Assembly: GCF_050947875.1 (NCBI RefSeq)
Contig: NC_134568.1
Span: forward strand, 197,380,353-197,444,352
Source of the DNA: Dermacentor variabilis
Lineage: Eukaryota > Arthropoda > Arachnida > Ixodida > Ixodidae
Length of the DNA stretch: 64,000 bases
Direction: 5' to 3'
Below the pieces are notes generated by a model. It saw only the letters and a program-made list of their open reading frames with translations. It was not told where the DNA came from and ran no database searches. Numbering within the stretch: position 1 is the stretch's first letter; every line of letters begins with the position of its first letter. The position numbers and the translations under genes are program-made. Of this stretch, positions 32,671 through 43,789 are shown one piece after another.

Positions 32671-33119
32671 TTAGTCAAACGTATTTTGTGAAAATTAAAA
32701 AAAAAATCAATTGGCGACTGTTTCTACCATCAGGTTTGACACTCGGTATGCTATTTTTCACATTCAAGCCTAGACACAAAGATGAACCCTGGGCCCACCA
32801 TGTGACATAGGTGATTATGTAGCACGCTAGCCTAGAAGCCCGCCAGAGCTGATAGCAGCTGTGCTACGGCCTTCTCTTGGTGATACTATTCCCCTGCAAT
32901 AAGCAATGTAAATTTTGGGGAGGAGGCCTGTGTATAGGGTCTCACCTATGAATGCGAAAATATCTTAAGAGTGTCAAATTTGAGGATGAATAAGTAGACC
33001 TTCATTGATACATTCCAGTTACCTACGTTTTCCCGGCACCAACTTTTGCAATCGAGAACTCAAAAAAATTACCCAAGTGTTACACTCAATTTTTACCAGT
33101 TCAGATGTTCCCGGAAAAC

Positions 33120-33700
33120 ACAATTTTTCGGCACCAACGCTCAGTACGTTGCCGAACTGCAATCGTATGCTACGTCTTCCGGCCGCTAGGTCTCGTGTAA
33201 ACAAGAAAATATGTGAGGCGCGCACGATTGAGAACAATATGTAGCTCCCCGCCGCGGCAGCTTCACCGCAATACGTGAAAACGCCAGCGCGCACACAGTT
33301 TCTCGTTTCAGTACCAGCAAATCTTCTCTGGAATTGGGTCATTGTACGCAGCACTCACAGCTATCACTGCCAATCCTATTTCAATAAGCATCTTTGCATA
33401 TATGTTTCATAGCGCGTGGTGCCGTCGAAACACGCCGTTTCGTGCTGCAGACTGCGATCGTATACGTTTTCCGGCCGCTGGATCTCATGTGAACAAGAAA
33501 AGACACCAGGCACGCACGATCGAGAACAATATATAGCTGCCTCTCTCGAGTGAAAACAGCTGCAACCATGGTTTCTTATTCCGGTACCAGCAAATCTCTG
33601 CCCGGATCATCGCATGCCGCATTCACAGTTATCGCCGTCCAACCTATTGCAATAAGCATCTTCACCTGTTTTACAGCGCATGGTGTGTAGAGCCATTGGT
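33120..33700. repeat. Two-unit tandem duplication in Tigger B1, period about 270-290 bp
   Basis: Block one (33170-33420) and block two (33465-33700) share GGCCGCTRGRTCTCRTGTRAAC, GCRCGCACGATYGAGAACAATAT, GTACCAGCAAATCT and CAATAAGCATCTT in the same order. Spacing is 292 bp at the first motif and 273 bp at the third. Confidence 0.8.
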
Positions 33701-34043
33701 AGCATACTGCACACTTTTAGTAGGCAATAATCCAAATGCTCCGCCGTTCCCTGCTGCAGGCGGCACAATGTGGGCATCTCGTTTCGCTTTGGCGGCATCC
33801 AGCGTTGCCCACCAGCTTGATTTCGTTTCGGTTTCCTGTCACCCTCTTAAAACACCATGCAATAGGAAAACAACAAAACCCGTCCCGTGCTGCAACGATC
33901 CGCATAACACTTCGCATTACGTAGATGTCAGCAGTAGTTGAGTCTGTCAAATTTTTTTTAGTTACGTCAGATCGTACGTTTTCCCAGTTAGTACATATTT
34001 TCTCGAGTTTTTTTCCAAAACATTCGCATGAGGTTCTACTGTA

Positions 34044-34922
34044 TATTTTGAAACAAAAGCGTTTTTGAAGACTCAAACAAAATGAAAGTCTTGAATTGAT
34101 CACTCAAGTTTTTAATGAAAGCATATATACTGTCAAATACAAAAAAAAACATTCTCTTTGCTAGCTCTACTTCCTCGCAAAAACTGTGTCTGCTGAAACA
34201 CATAAGCGACCTATGAAAGCAAATGTTTGGATGGCTGGCATTAGATTTATCAAAATTACTGGTACTTGAACATTAGAGGACTTTATATATAATATGCAGA
34301 GTTTGCAATTGCTTTCATTAATCTTGCTCCGAAACGAATTTTTGGGTGCTGCAAAGGCTGCTCCAAAATAGCATGGGCCAGTAGCATCAGTGTATTGAGT
34401 AAACAGTGACGCAGGTGGCTAAGCTATTTTACTGTCCGCCTGCATGTAGCATTTGTCAGCCAGTTAATATAAGTGCTTCTTAAATGGGTACATGCATTTG
34501 ACATAGTATATATCTTTGTGCTTGTGTATGTATGTATGTTTGTAAAGATATTGGGCCAGCAGGTCCTGAATGATTTGTGGGAGAGAGTCTGGCGCGAGGT
34601 CCAAGCAATATCTCCTCAGGTTCTAGCTGCCACATTTACAAATATATAATGTCAAGGTTCTGTTGTCTTTGGACAGCCACACAGAGAGGCCATTTTCAAG
34701 GAATGTTGTAGTTGTCCCTGTTTCTCGAATACGCTTTTCAATGTTTTCTTTAATTTTGAGAGAAAGAGAGGGACGAAAAATTATGGAGAAACAGTACAGC
34801 AGGATTATACAGGGAGTTTAATTTGGCCTGTCTTTGTTTTTAAACAACTCTTTATGAAGCTTACTTTGAGTGGGACATCGTGCATGTCATTGCTAAATAT
34901 TGATGAGTTTGTATATTTGCAG
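34044..34922. other. Intronic DNA, no gene recognised
   Basis: About 880 bp of AT-rich intron leading to the acceptor TATTTGCAG at 34914-34922. No repeat family is recognised. Confidence 0.5.
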
Positions 34923-35176
34923 TGTCTGAGGGATCCAAAAAACGAATTGAGAAAGACTCACTGTCCAAGAACACCCCCAAGATTCCATTGCCACCTCCAG
35001 CATCTTTGGGAGTGGGTCAGAGTGGTGTGATGCCTGGCTACCGGGAGCCGCTGCCTCCGCCCTTGGATCTTGGTGCCTTTGAGGACGATTCAGCTCAGCG
35101 GCAGGCCCGCGAAGCTGCGCTACGGCAGCAGGGTATTTCCCAGAAGCCTCAGATAAAGCTTACCCTCATTAAAAAG
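34923..35176 (+). CDS. ZC3H18: ZC3H18-like gene, internal exon (proline-rich)
   Basis: It enters after TTTGCAG in phase 1, completing the split codon from the exon ending at 26352, and leaves at AAAAAG|GTAAGA in phase 0. It encodes a Lys-rich start, then a proline-rich stretch (PKIPLPPPASLGVGQSG, YREPLPPPLDLGAFEDD), then QRQAREAALRQQGISQ and QIKLTLIKK. A similar K-P-Q-I-x-L-T-L segment is part of what I recall of vertebrate ZC3H18 C-terminal regions. The exon has no frameshifts or stops, in contrast to all surrounding ORFs, which supports purifying selection on a host gene. Confidence 0.78.
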
Positions 35177-35689
35177 GTAAGATCTCCTGAGAGCTCTTTT
35201 TATTACTTCCATTTAATTATCAAATATGCAATGAGTAGGTCAGAAATTATGGAAGTCTTCTAATGCAAGATTTCTAAATTGTGAATAAAATTTTGCCACC
35301 TAAGTCAGGACTAGAAAAATTTTGTTCTGCTGCACTTAAATTGTGCATACCATATTTACACTATTGTAAGTCGACCTGTCATTCTAAATTTGAAATCTGA
35401 AGTTGGGGGGGTCGACTTACAATCGAAACCAACATATGGCACTGCCAAAAAAGCGAGACCAACGAGATATCTGGGGAGCTACAGCGTAGTTACAATTTTA
35501 TGTTTGCTCTATGGCTCTTGCATACTGAAAAGATTTTGCGCCAAAAAACAACACACACAAGAAAGACGACGACACCACGGGCGCTACTTCAACTGCTTAA
35601 TGAGGGTGAAAGCACTCTACATATATAGCCCTCCAAAACACCGCGCATGTGTACAAGGCAACATGGAGTACAAAGTTTTATCAGAGTAA

Positions 35690-38350
35690 GCGCGATAGAA
35701 ACTTCAGCTCAGCCTCGTAAAGAAAACCCATGTATCACTAACTCCATACCCTCCAACATTTCAAATGTTCTTCAGAAAGACCCTAAGTTTGGACTTGAGC
35801 CATTGGTCCCACCCCACGAACTGATGGCCCTAAACAGGGCTATGGCGAAAAAGGCCCCATAAGAAGATTGGGAGCGCTGCCTTTTGGACGGAGTGAACTG
35901 CCTTGCCAAGAGTGTCACGTGGTCTGAACAGAACTGCTCTAAAGACCCTTTGCGTTCTCTAGTTAATTTCTTCAAGGATAATGAACTCAGCCTTTTGCAG
36001 GCAGATAAGATAGGCAGCTTCGTAGTATTGCCTAGAACCATGTATAGAGAGAAAGCAGCACAGGCAGTGAACAAAAACTTTGTGGCTGTGAAAAAGGCTT
36101 AAATGAGAATCAAGAGCAAAGCGATTGAACTTTGTAAGCGCCTAGATCTGCAAGGACTAGCTAAAGATATAACTAAGAGTCAGAGAGGGGCGTTAAATGT
36201 TTTCTTTTCCGTTAAAGGGGTGGAGACATCAAAATTTTCGTTCATGCGTTTGTTGATTCAAACGTTGCGTCATGCTTCAGGGAGCACGATACACACAGCG
36301 GGATTCATATATATCCGATAAATAATTTAATAATAGCATTATTATACCGAGCGATTTCGGTTTCGGTTTCTGGCCTCCGGGGGATGCTATGACGTCACAG
36401 AGGAGGAAACTCAACATGGCTTGGTCACGTGGCCTACAAAAAATAGTGACGTAAAACTATGCTGCGTCGTCTGCTCAAGCATACGCGTGCTCTGCCAGCA
36501 GGGGTCAACCACTGGCGATTCGAAGTGCATGTCGTGATTATTATAATTATTGTGAAGAGCGACAACAACGGTAAGAAAATATTGCGGCTTGTGAGAGTCG
36601 GTGATTCATTCCGAAGCGCCGTAAGCTTTAGCTTTGAAGTGAACCGGAAAAGGCCTAGCGACGATATCGGCGGCGCCGAACGATCAGAGGCGGTGAAGCT
36701 GCCGTCGATGCCAGAGCGACCACTCCTCGGTCGCTGATTGGCCGCTTCTCCGTACGGCTGCCGCACAAATGGGTCCCGGGCCCGTCCTCTCTACGGCAAG
36801 GAAATCCCGCCGTTCGCGAGCAAAACCGCCGTTCGCGAGCAAAACCGCCGTCACACGGGGGCCCGCGAACTGCAAATGGCGTGCGGCGAGTTTCCGTGCC
36901 GGTAACGTGGACGGGCCGGTAACGTGGAAAGGCCAAGCGAAGGAGAGTCCGCTCCGAGCTGCCGAACTACGCGACTATGCGAGGAGAGAAGCAGACAACA
37001 CGAACGCCGCATATCCTGGTCCCTTTCGGAGTCGGCCGGCTGGTGTTACACTCAAACGTGTAAAGGCCCGTCCGCAGGGCAACTCGCCGCACGCAGTTTG
37101 CCGTTCGCGGGCCGGCGTGCGGCGTTCGTGTTGTCCACTTCTCTCCTCTTGTGTCCGTGTCTGCACGCCTTACCCCTTCTTTAAGAAAGGATTTCCATAT
37201 GCCTGTAGCTCGGTCGTAGTGGAGGCTATGCTCGGTTGCTCGGCTCAGCGGGCTCCGTAATCGGCATTTCATCGCTACTCATCATACGTCACGTTTTTGT
37301 GCTGGTGTGCTATGACGTCAATATTTTCGTTCCTCCTCTGTGACGTAGTAACTGCCACGCTAGCGATGGGTCTCGACTACGAGAAGGAGTTTTTAATGAC
37401 TCTTTGGAGCTCAATTAAAATTATTTTGAAATGTTTGCAGCGTCCAATACCTCGTTCTGGGTGTCCTTGCATACGGAAGCAGCCTACAACGTGCTTTTTA
37501 TAGCTTCAAAATTTGGTGTCTCAACCCCTTTAAAACGCATAAACCCGAAGCTCCCTTCCGTACCATAGTGAGTGAAGCTGGTACCTGGCAACATTGTGTG
37601 AGTAAGTTCCTTCAGAAAAGTTTGAATAGCCTAGTAATAACTGATCCCTTTCTTACAAAAAGTTCAGGGGAAGTAGCCCATTTTTTCAAAGAAAAGAATG
37701 ACATAGATTATGCTTTTTCTGTTGATGTAGAAGACTTTTTTTATTCAGTGCCCTATCCGGACCTGTTTGCCTCTGTTAAAGATTGCATAGACGAGAGCGG
37801 CCCGGTGGCTTTCCAAAACGCCGCTGGTATCACTGTTGATAACTTTTTAGTCCTTTTAGAATTTTATCTCCGAAGTACTTTTATCTTGTTTGACGAGCAA
37901 CCTTACCTGCAGAAGAAAGGCATATGCATAGGCTCTTGCATAGCCCCTATACTTTGCGATATCTTTCTATCATCTATTGATCGCTCTCTACACGATCATT
38001 TTAACCATTTTATTAATGACAAAGTCCTTAAAGTGTTTCCTTATATGGACGACATTTTAATGGGTTCAAACAAGCAGTGCTCCGTTTCGAATGAGGCTAC
38101 AGTGAGCAGTGTTTTAGATGATTTTAGAAACCTGGGGAAAGGGCTATGTTTTACTTATGAGCTGCCGGATAAGTGTTTGCTTCAGTTTTTAGATTTACAG
38201 TTAAAGTTTTCAGATGGGCACATTTGTTGGGCTTACTCCCCTCATGCGCAAAAAGGGCTCCTGCCGTACAATTCGGCCCACTCAAAGGTAGTGAAAAGAG
38301 GCATCGCCTACCTCTGCCTGGAGTCATCGTTCCAGAAGTCATTGAAGTAG
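35690..38350 (+). pseudogene. Penelope-like reverse transcriptase, interrupted
   Basis: N-terminal part at 35690-36214: VLQKDPKFGLEPLVPPHELM, KDPLRSLVNFFKDNE and LCKRLDLQGLAKDI, with stops at 35860 and 36100. After a 1.3-kb MITE it resumes at 37534 in the same frame (THKPEAPFRTIVSEAGTW). It continues DYAFSVDVEDFFYSVPYPD (first catalytic aspartate), GICIGSCIAPILCDIFLSS and VFPYMDDILMG (catalytic D-D). It reaches GLLPYNSAHSKVVKRGIAYL and ends at 38350 in the inverted arm. The C-terminal GIY-YIG endonuclease expected of canonical members is absent. The last 260 codons are fully open and keep the catalytic residues. Confidence 0.86.
36216..37529. mobile_element. MITE F, 1314 bp, TTAA-type, in the Penelope RT
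   Basis: The ends are AGGGGTGGAGACATCAAA and the reverse complement of a sequence reading AGGGGTTGAGACACCAAA. It is flanked by TTAA at 36212-36215 and 37530-37533. Removing it and one TTAA restores the Penelope reading frame exactly, so the boundaries are secure. GC-rich inner segments (36590-36930) recur in diverged form at about 49330-49690. Positions 36977-37012 and 37117-37151 form an inner inverted repeat (AACACGAACGCCGCA). No transposase frame is recognised. Confidence 0.88.
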
Positions 38351-38870
38351 CGCCCGTGGTGTCGTCGTCTTTCTTGTGTGTGTTGTTTTTTGGCGCAAAA
38401 TCTTTTCAGTATGCAAGATCACCAACTAGCCCAGCAGTTAACTCTTATAAAATCTATGGCTCTACCTGTAGCTTCTCGCTATCCCGCACGTTTGTTTGCT
38501 TTTTGGAAGGGTTTTTCAACATTTTTGAGAGTTTTACAATGCATACAACACTCATGGGGGGTTGTCGATAGTTTATGGAAGTGCTGCTGTTCCATTCGCG
38601 GCAGCACCCTCACAACGGCGGCGCTTGCGGTTAGTATCGATAGTTCATAGAAGAGCAGACAGCGCTGACGTGTTTCTCTTTCCCTGTAGCTCTTAGATTG
38701 ACGCGTTCAACTTGAATACCAGCTACGTGCTACTTCCATGCTTCCTGAGAAAGTTATATTCTAGTGACTTTTGAAAGTGGGGCTTTCATTTAGGGCCTGG
38801 AACTTTTTACAAGAATTGCTGAAAGGCTGTATGTTTGCAGAGAATAGAAGCACAAATTATTGAATTCTGG

Positions 38871-39094
38871 GGTTTTACACGCCAAAATCACAATTTGATT
38901 ATCAGGCACGTTATAGTGGGGGAGTCTGGATTAATTTTGACCACCAGGGGACCTTTAATGTGCCCTCAATGCAAGGGGCACAGATGTTTTTGCATTTCGC
39001 CCCCTTCGAAATGAAGCTGCCATGGCCGGGATTGACCCCGCGACCTCGTGCTTAGCAGTGCAACACCATAGCCGCTAAGCCGCCGTGGCGGGTA
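38871..39094 (-). mobile_element. Ruka-like tRNA-derived SINE
   Basis: On the minus strand it starts CCCGCCACGGCGGCTTAGCG with an A-box-like region, then a B-box (GGGGTCAATCCCGG, mutated), then the body (GAAATGCAAAAACATCTGTG, GTCAAAATTAATCCAGACTC), ending GTAAAACCCCAGAATTC. Two further copies lie at 48592-48816 and 56049-56268. Such tRNA-related SINEs transcribed by Pol III and mobilised by LINEs are known in ticks as Ruka. The match is from memory of the family's features. Confidence 0.85.
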
Positions 39095-39146
39095 AGTTTA
39101 TAAATGCATAATTATATTCCAAAAACAGATATCGCTGTTCTCTTAA

Positions 39147-40087
39147 AGGGCCCCTCACCAGGTCACTTAGCAAATTTCATTTATACATTGGAAGTTGTTT
39201 CGTGTCTTCTAGGGAGCGTTCTGCTGCAAAAAAAATTTCAAATTGGTTCATTAACAGCCAAGATCGAAATATTGAGTGCTGCAGACCCATGATTTCAGGA
39301 GGCGAGCACCACTGCCAAGAGAGACACTGTCCCCAATTGCCCCCTCTAGCCTCCACAAGCGAAATTGCTTTCCGGCATTCTCCCATCGGAGCTTGAGGAT
39401 CACGTGACGTGTACGTTATGGGCCCCGCCTTCATTTTTTTTTTTTTCCTCGCTTTTTTGCAGTGCGACACACTTCGGCTGACGGAGTCGCGCGCAAGCTG
39501 TTGCGATTGTCTTGCTTTGCGCAACACAGGACTTGGCGCGCTGTGCACAAGGACACCTGACTAGCGGTATAAGTCAGTGCTACACGAATACTGAGGCAGA
39601 CACAAGGGGATCACAGAGCATGATCGTGCGCTGGGACACGGTAGAAAATGACATAGTTTTGGCGTCTGCACGACGTGGGAACGAGCAAATGAAACGGAAG
39701 TACATCTCTCTTGCTGCGGTATAAAGTAAAACAAAAACACGTAGGCATTCGGTTTGTGTGTTTTATTATTTCTCTAAACATTAATTTGTCTATTGAACCA
39801 ACAGATTATACAAATAACAGATGTTGCCTTGTATAATTCTCGAAGTCACGTGTCACTATGAGCAACGTCACAGCACAAACACACGTACGTAGGCGCACTA
39901 GCACATATACATCACCCTCTGGCTTGGAGCTTGGTGCCCGCGAGGAGATGGGCAAATGTCGTTTGGTTTGAAATTTGAGCTCTTTCCACGGCGCGTAGCA
40001 AGGTAATATTAGCAGACACGATCATTAGCGCGCTTTATATGCACTGCGCTTGTCAGCTCAATATGGCCAGACCTGGTGAGGGGCCCG
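39147..40087. mobile_element. MITE I1, 941 bp, TTAA-type
   Basis: It begins AGGGCCCCTCACCAGGTCAC and ends with the reverse complement of CGGGCCCCTCACCAGGTCTG. TTAA flanks both sides (39143-39146, 40088-40091). I2 (42679-43709) and the fragment I3 (about 61500-61867) belong to the same family: they share CTAGCCTCCACAAGC near the left end and TTTGAAATTT...CGGCGCGTAGC near the right end. No coding capacity is recognised. Confidence 0.88.
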
Positions 40088-40091
40088 TTAA

Positions 40092-41418
40092 CTGCATCTG
40101 TTAGAGCATCTAAAGCGGACAAATTTGATATAGTAGTTTACAGCTTACATGAATCTGTTACAATGTTTATGAATGTTTTGCAAAAGCCCTACTGACATAA
40201 TAATACGTCCATTCTCTCTACTTTAGATTTATTATTAGGTGCAGTTCAGAGTATTGTGATATAATTTTTCATTCCTGAGTTGCATAGTTGTAAAAGTGAG
40301 CTTCATTTTCTGAAGCTTAGCGATTTTGAACAATTTTTATTTAAAAATTGATTACCTATGTCAGAATTTCGTATCCAACAGTCACTAAATTTTAAGTTGT
40401 CCTTTTCATTGCAACAAACCTCATAACATCACTGTAGTGATTGCAAAGAAAAACGATTTCTCCATTCCCCTAAATAGGAGCCCCCGGGCTAAAGCTGTCT
40501 CTTTACTCTTTCATTACCACTATAAATGTGCTCATTTTCGATGTTTTCATCTTTCAACATTTTATTTCACGACATAGTAGTTGCAACCTATACTGCAATA
40601 CATAAAATTATAGCTTGATCTCTAGTGTTTTGGATGGATGTGCTATAGCAATAACGACTGCTCAGACAATTTTTGAGAATTATTATGTGAAAGTTCAAAG
40701 AAGCCTTTCAGGGAACACCAATCAAAGTAATACTTTCTTTTTCATCAGTATAAGTACTGGGAGTTTTAAAAAATCTGTAATATAAACAAGATATGCACGT
40801 AGTTCCTAGTTCCCAACTTTTCTAAGTTAGATCATGCAAAAAAAGATATGAACATTTGCTGCCATCAATACTAGCCATAGGGATGCTCATGCTAGGTGAG
40901 AAAGCAGTAACCTTACAAATGTGAAATCGGGTATGTCCCTATTATACAGGGAGCATTTGTTATTACTCATTGCAACAGGCACCTAATTTGTTTTTTACTG
41001 CACTCTTAAGGCTCAGGAAGCAATGGTTGTCTGGTCAGGGAGCATGCAGAAGCCTTCTACTACTCGGGTATTGCTTTCAATCAGCTTTCCTGTCCAAGCA
41101 GCGTGGTCTTGTGTGTGTTCAACTGGCACTGAAGCATCCACATGCTTTGTTCAGTTCCTGTACAGTGCTGTACAGTAACGTGCAGTGTTTCGCAATATTA
41201 CACAGTTATGAATAAGGGCACTTTCACAGGCGGTGATAAGAACGAGATTAGACAGCTAGTCGAACTTTGGTCGAAGGTCGGTCTGAGGTTGACCGCGTGT
41301 TCTTGTACAAGTGAAAACCCCACACAGCGGGAAGGATTGCTCATAATTTGTGCATACACTGTCAAAGCACTGATGGATAAAAGCAACCCACGATGGGGAA
41401 AAGTTCCACTTGATATTA
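40092..41418. other. Intronic DNA, no gene recognised
   Basis: About 1.3 kb. At 40505-40525 TTTACTCTTTCATTACCAC matches the piggyBac P1 left end, with no right end nearby, so it is probably a truncated end. Frames at 40970-41215 and 41142-41516 show no family features. Confidence 0.45.
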
Positions 41419-42154
41419 CAAGGTCCGTGTGGTCCTTGAAAAACCTTGAAAACTCTTCAATTCAGAAAATGAGTCTTCAAGGCCTTGGAAGTTCTGGAAT
41501 TGTTTGCAGATCCTAGAAAATTGTAGAATTTTAAGCATTGTTTTAAGCATTGGCTACATTTAGATTTTCTGAAATGCCTGGCAATATTAAAGCAGTTGTT
41601 CCAATGTAGGCGTGCCACGCCTGTAAAATAACTGGCTAATTGCTGCGGTGGCCGCATGAAGACATGTCCCAACACATTGTTTGTGATGCTGTGACCAGAG
41701 CATGTGGCATCCTGATTGTCGAGATCACAAGAGAACTGAGAAAGTCAGTGGCCTTTGCAAGACAGCATTATTGTGCTGCTTTGGTGGCATAGAAGAAGCC
41801 ATAGCTTAAAGTAGCAATGGGTCTGAACAAATGCCATCTCAAGAGGGAAATTGAAAGTTTGAAAAGAAAGAGCAAGTGGCTGAGTTAACAGATTCTGCAG
41901 ACACCTATACGCAGTCAGCAGAGGCTAAATGTGACGTTGCTTGCAATGTGAAATCGAACTGCATAAGGAAGGCTGCCAAAGCCCAAGAGATTCTGAGCAT
42001 CAAGCAGCGGGAACTTTCCGAGATGTAGCATGTGCCTTTTCCGTCCTTTTTTTCTTTTGTGGCATTACTATAGACTGCATGGTCCTTCAAAATATAATGG
42101 CTTGGCCTTGAAAGACGTTGAAAATTATTTGGCTCAGAAGCAGCATGAACCCTG
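41419..42154. mobile_element. Short DNA transposon M, 736 bp, 5-bp duplication
   Basis: It starts CAAGGTCCGTGTGGTCCTTG and ends with the reverse complement of CAGGGTTCATGC. TATTA flanks it on both sides (41414-41418, 42155-42159). The CCTTGAAAA motif repeats near both ends. The CAGGGT-type end and 5-bp duplication resemble element E. It is non-coding and the superfamily is uncertain (hAT-like). Confidence 0.75.
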
Positions 42155-42678
42155 TATTAGTTGAGCACAAACATAAAAATAACATGCACTCAACAGCACC
42201 TGTCATTGTTTAAGATCATTAAAACAGCCTAGACGTCTGATCGGAAAATTAGACAACCTGACAGAAGTTTCTGTGTCTTAACTCCTATTGTCATTTAAGA
42301 ACTGTGTTGCAGAGTCGACCAATGTGCAAATTTGCCATTCTGTTGTTAAATAAGTGTTAGGAGTAATGGAAATTAGTTTCAATGATATCTCCAGTCGAAG
42401 TATTAGTTTCCCACACTCCCGAATCTGCCAAATATTGCCTAATCTGACAGGTAGTTAAAGTTCAGACAGTGCATGATGTTGCTAGTCAGAGGATTCCAAC
42501 GGAAGTGTTTAACAGTGCATAGAAATACTCTCGATTAAATTGATAAATTTGTATAGGTGCTGTAATGAAACAGTTAAGTGCATGTTAAGCTCGTAAAATT
42601 TCAGCGAAGTTTAGCATAGACATAAATTTGGTATATCCGTGTTCTCTATAATGAGGTTTGAAAGTATGTCGCTCTTAA

Positions 42679-43709
42679 AGGATCCCTCACCAGGACACAC
42701 AGCAAATTTCGGTCATATGCTAGAAATGTTTAAATCCCCTCTAGGGAGCTTTGTACCGCATAAATTTTTCAAATTGATTCATTATTAGCAGATATAGAAA
42801 TGTTCGAAGTGTTGCGAACCCATGATTTTAGGAAGTGAGCTTCACTGCTAACATACAAACTCGCAACTTGCCCTCATCTAGCCTCCACAAGCAAAGTTCA
42901 TTCCCTGCATTCTCCCATACCGTAGCCGGAAGGTTGCGTCATGTCACGTACACGTCATGGTCCCCATCACTTTCTTTTTTTTCCCTCTCTCGCGCTTTTG
43001 CTACGTGGCGCACTTCCAGTAATGTCTCGCGTGCGAGCCTGCGAGCTGTTGCATTTATTTCATTTTGCTCTGTGAATGATTTCGGGAACCGTGCACGAGA
43101 AGACCTGCATTGTCTCGCTGCATCTGCCAAATGGATCCCTCAGTGCGCACACATTTGAAGAGGGTGGCCCCAGCTCATGGATCCTGACCATGTTACACAG
43201 TGTTGTTGTACCGTTGGCAGTAGCGGTATAATAAGTCAGTGTCACATGAATACTGCGGTACACGTGAGCGGATCAAAGACCATGACCGTGCGCTGGAAGA
43301 CGGTCATTTTCTATAGAAAATGACAGTTTCGTTCTCTTCGCGCACAACTGCATAACATGGGAACAAACAGACGAAACAGAAGTACACCTTTCTTTCTACG
43401 TTATGAAGTAAAACAAAAGCACACTGACATTCAGTTTGTAGGTTTTATAATTTCTCTAAACTTTAATTCGTCTATTGAAGCAACAGTTCAAACAAATAAC
43501 TTCTGTTGCAGCTGCACTTGTGCTAATGACATTGGCTCTTCGGCTGAGAGCGCGGCACCCTTGAAGAGAAAGGCACACAATGTTTGGCTTGAAATTTCAG
43601 CTACTTTCCAGGCTCATAGCTGTGTAATACTTTGCAAACACAATCATTAGAGTGCATTGTATGCACTGCGCTTGTCAGCTCATAATGGCTAGACCTGGTG
43701 AAGGGTCTT
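42679..43709. mobile_element. MITE I2, 1031 bp, TTAA-type
   Basis: It starts AGGATCCCTCACCAGGACAC and ends near CTAGACCTGGTGAAGGGTCT, with TTAA on each side (42675-42678, 43710-43713). It is collinear with I1 over most of its length with many substitutions, so it is an older copy. Confidence 0.85.
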
Positions 43710-43789
43710 TTAAAGCGTTTAAAAAGCTTTGTTTGGCTTTCAGACCCATGCTGTAGAAAAAAACTCCACATAAGTTTCAGGCTGCTGAA

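Larger units (their letters stand above)
31627..34041 (-). mobile_element. Tigger B1, 2415 bp
   Basis: The left end CAGCCAAATCTCGATATAAC and the right end (reverse complement CAGTAGAACCTCATGCGAAT) are both flanked by TA and show a diverged CAG...A-C-CTC TIR. The length is that of full Tigger elements. A transposase C-terminal half lies at 31853-32670 (minus). The 5' half has decayed into a duplicated non-coding region. It sits beside, and probably inside, the gypsy relic ending at 31615. Confidence 0.78.
35518..38452 (+). mobile_element. Penelope-like element with 76-bp inverted ends
   Basis: The inserted DNA is flanked by a perfect 10-bp target duplication TCTATGGCTC (35508-35517 and 38453-38462). 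Near both ends lie inverted arms, about 35517-35592 and 38342-38417, that match over 76 bp with no mismatch I can see. About 35 bp follow the right arm before the target duplication. Penelope-like elements are known to carry terminal repeats that can be inverted and variable target duplications. The coding part is an RT of that type. It lies in the second ZC3H18 intron. Confidence 0.88.
35350..38750 (+). mobile_element. Tigger A4, split by a Penelope-like element
   Basis: The left terminus CCATATTTACACTATTGTAA follows TA at 35348-35349. Sequence to 35517 matches Tigger A1 10362-10525, and 38453-38750 continues the same alignment (A1 10515-10830: TTCAACATTTTTGAGAG, GGCGGCGCTTGCGG-like blocks). 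The homology stops near 38750 before the transposase start, so the 3' part is missing. The gap is the Penelope-like insertion. Confidence 0.85.

Noticed and set aside
36769..37260. 163-codon GC-rich frame
   Set aside because: It lies inside MITE F, overlaps several other open phases and spans its inner inverted repeat.
42835..43158. 107-codon frame
   Set aside because: It lies in MITE I2 and is not kept in I1.
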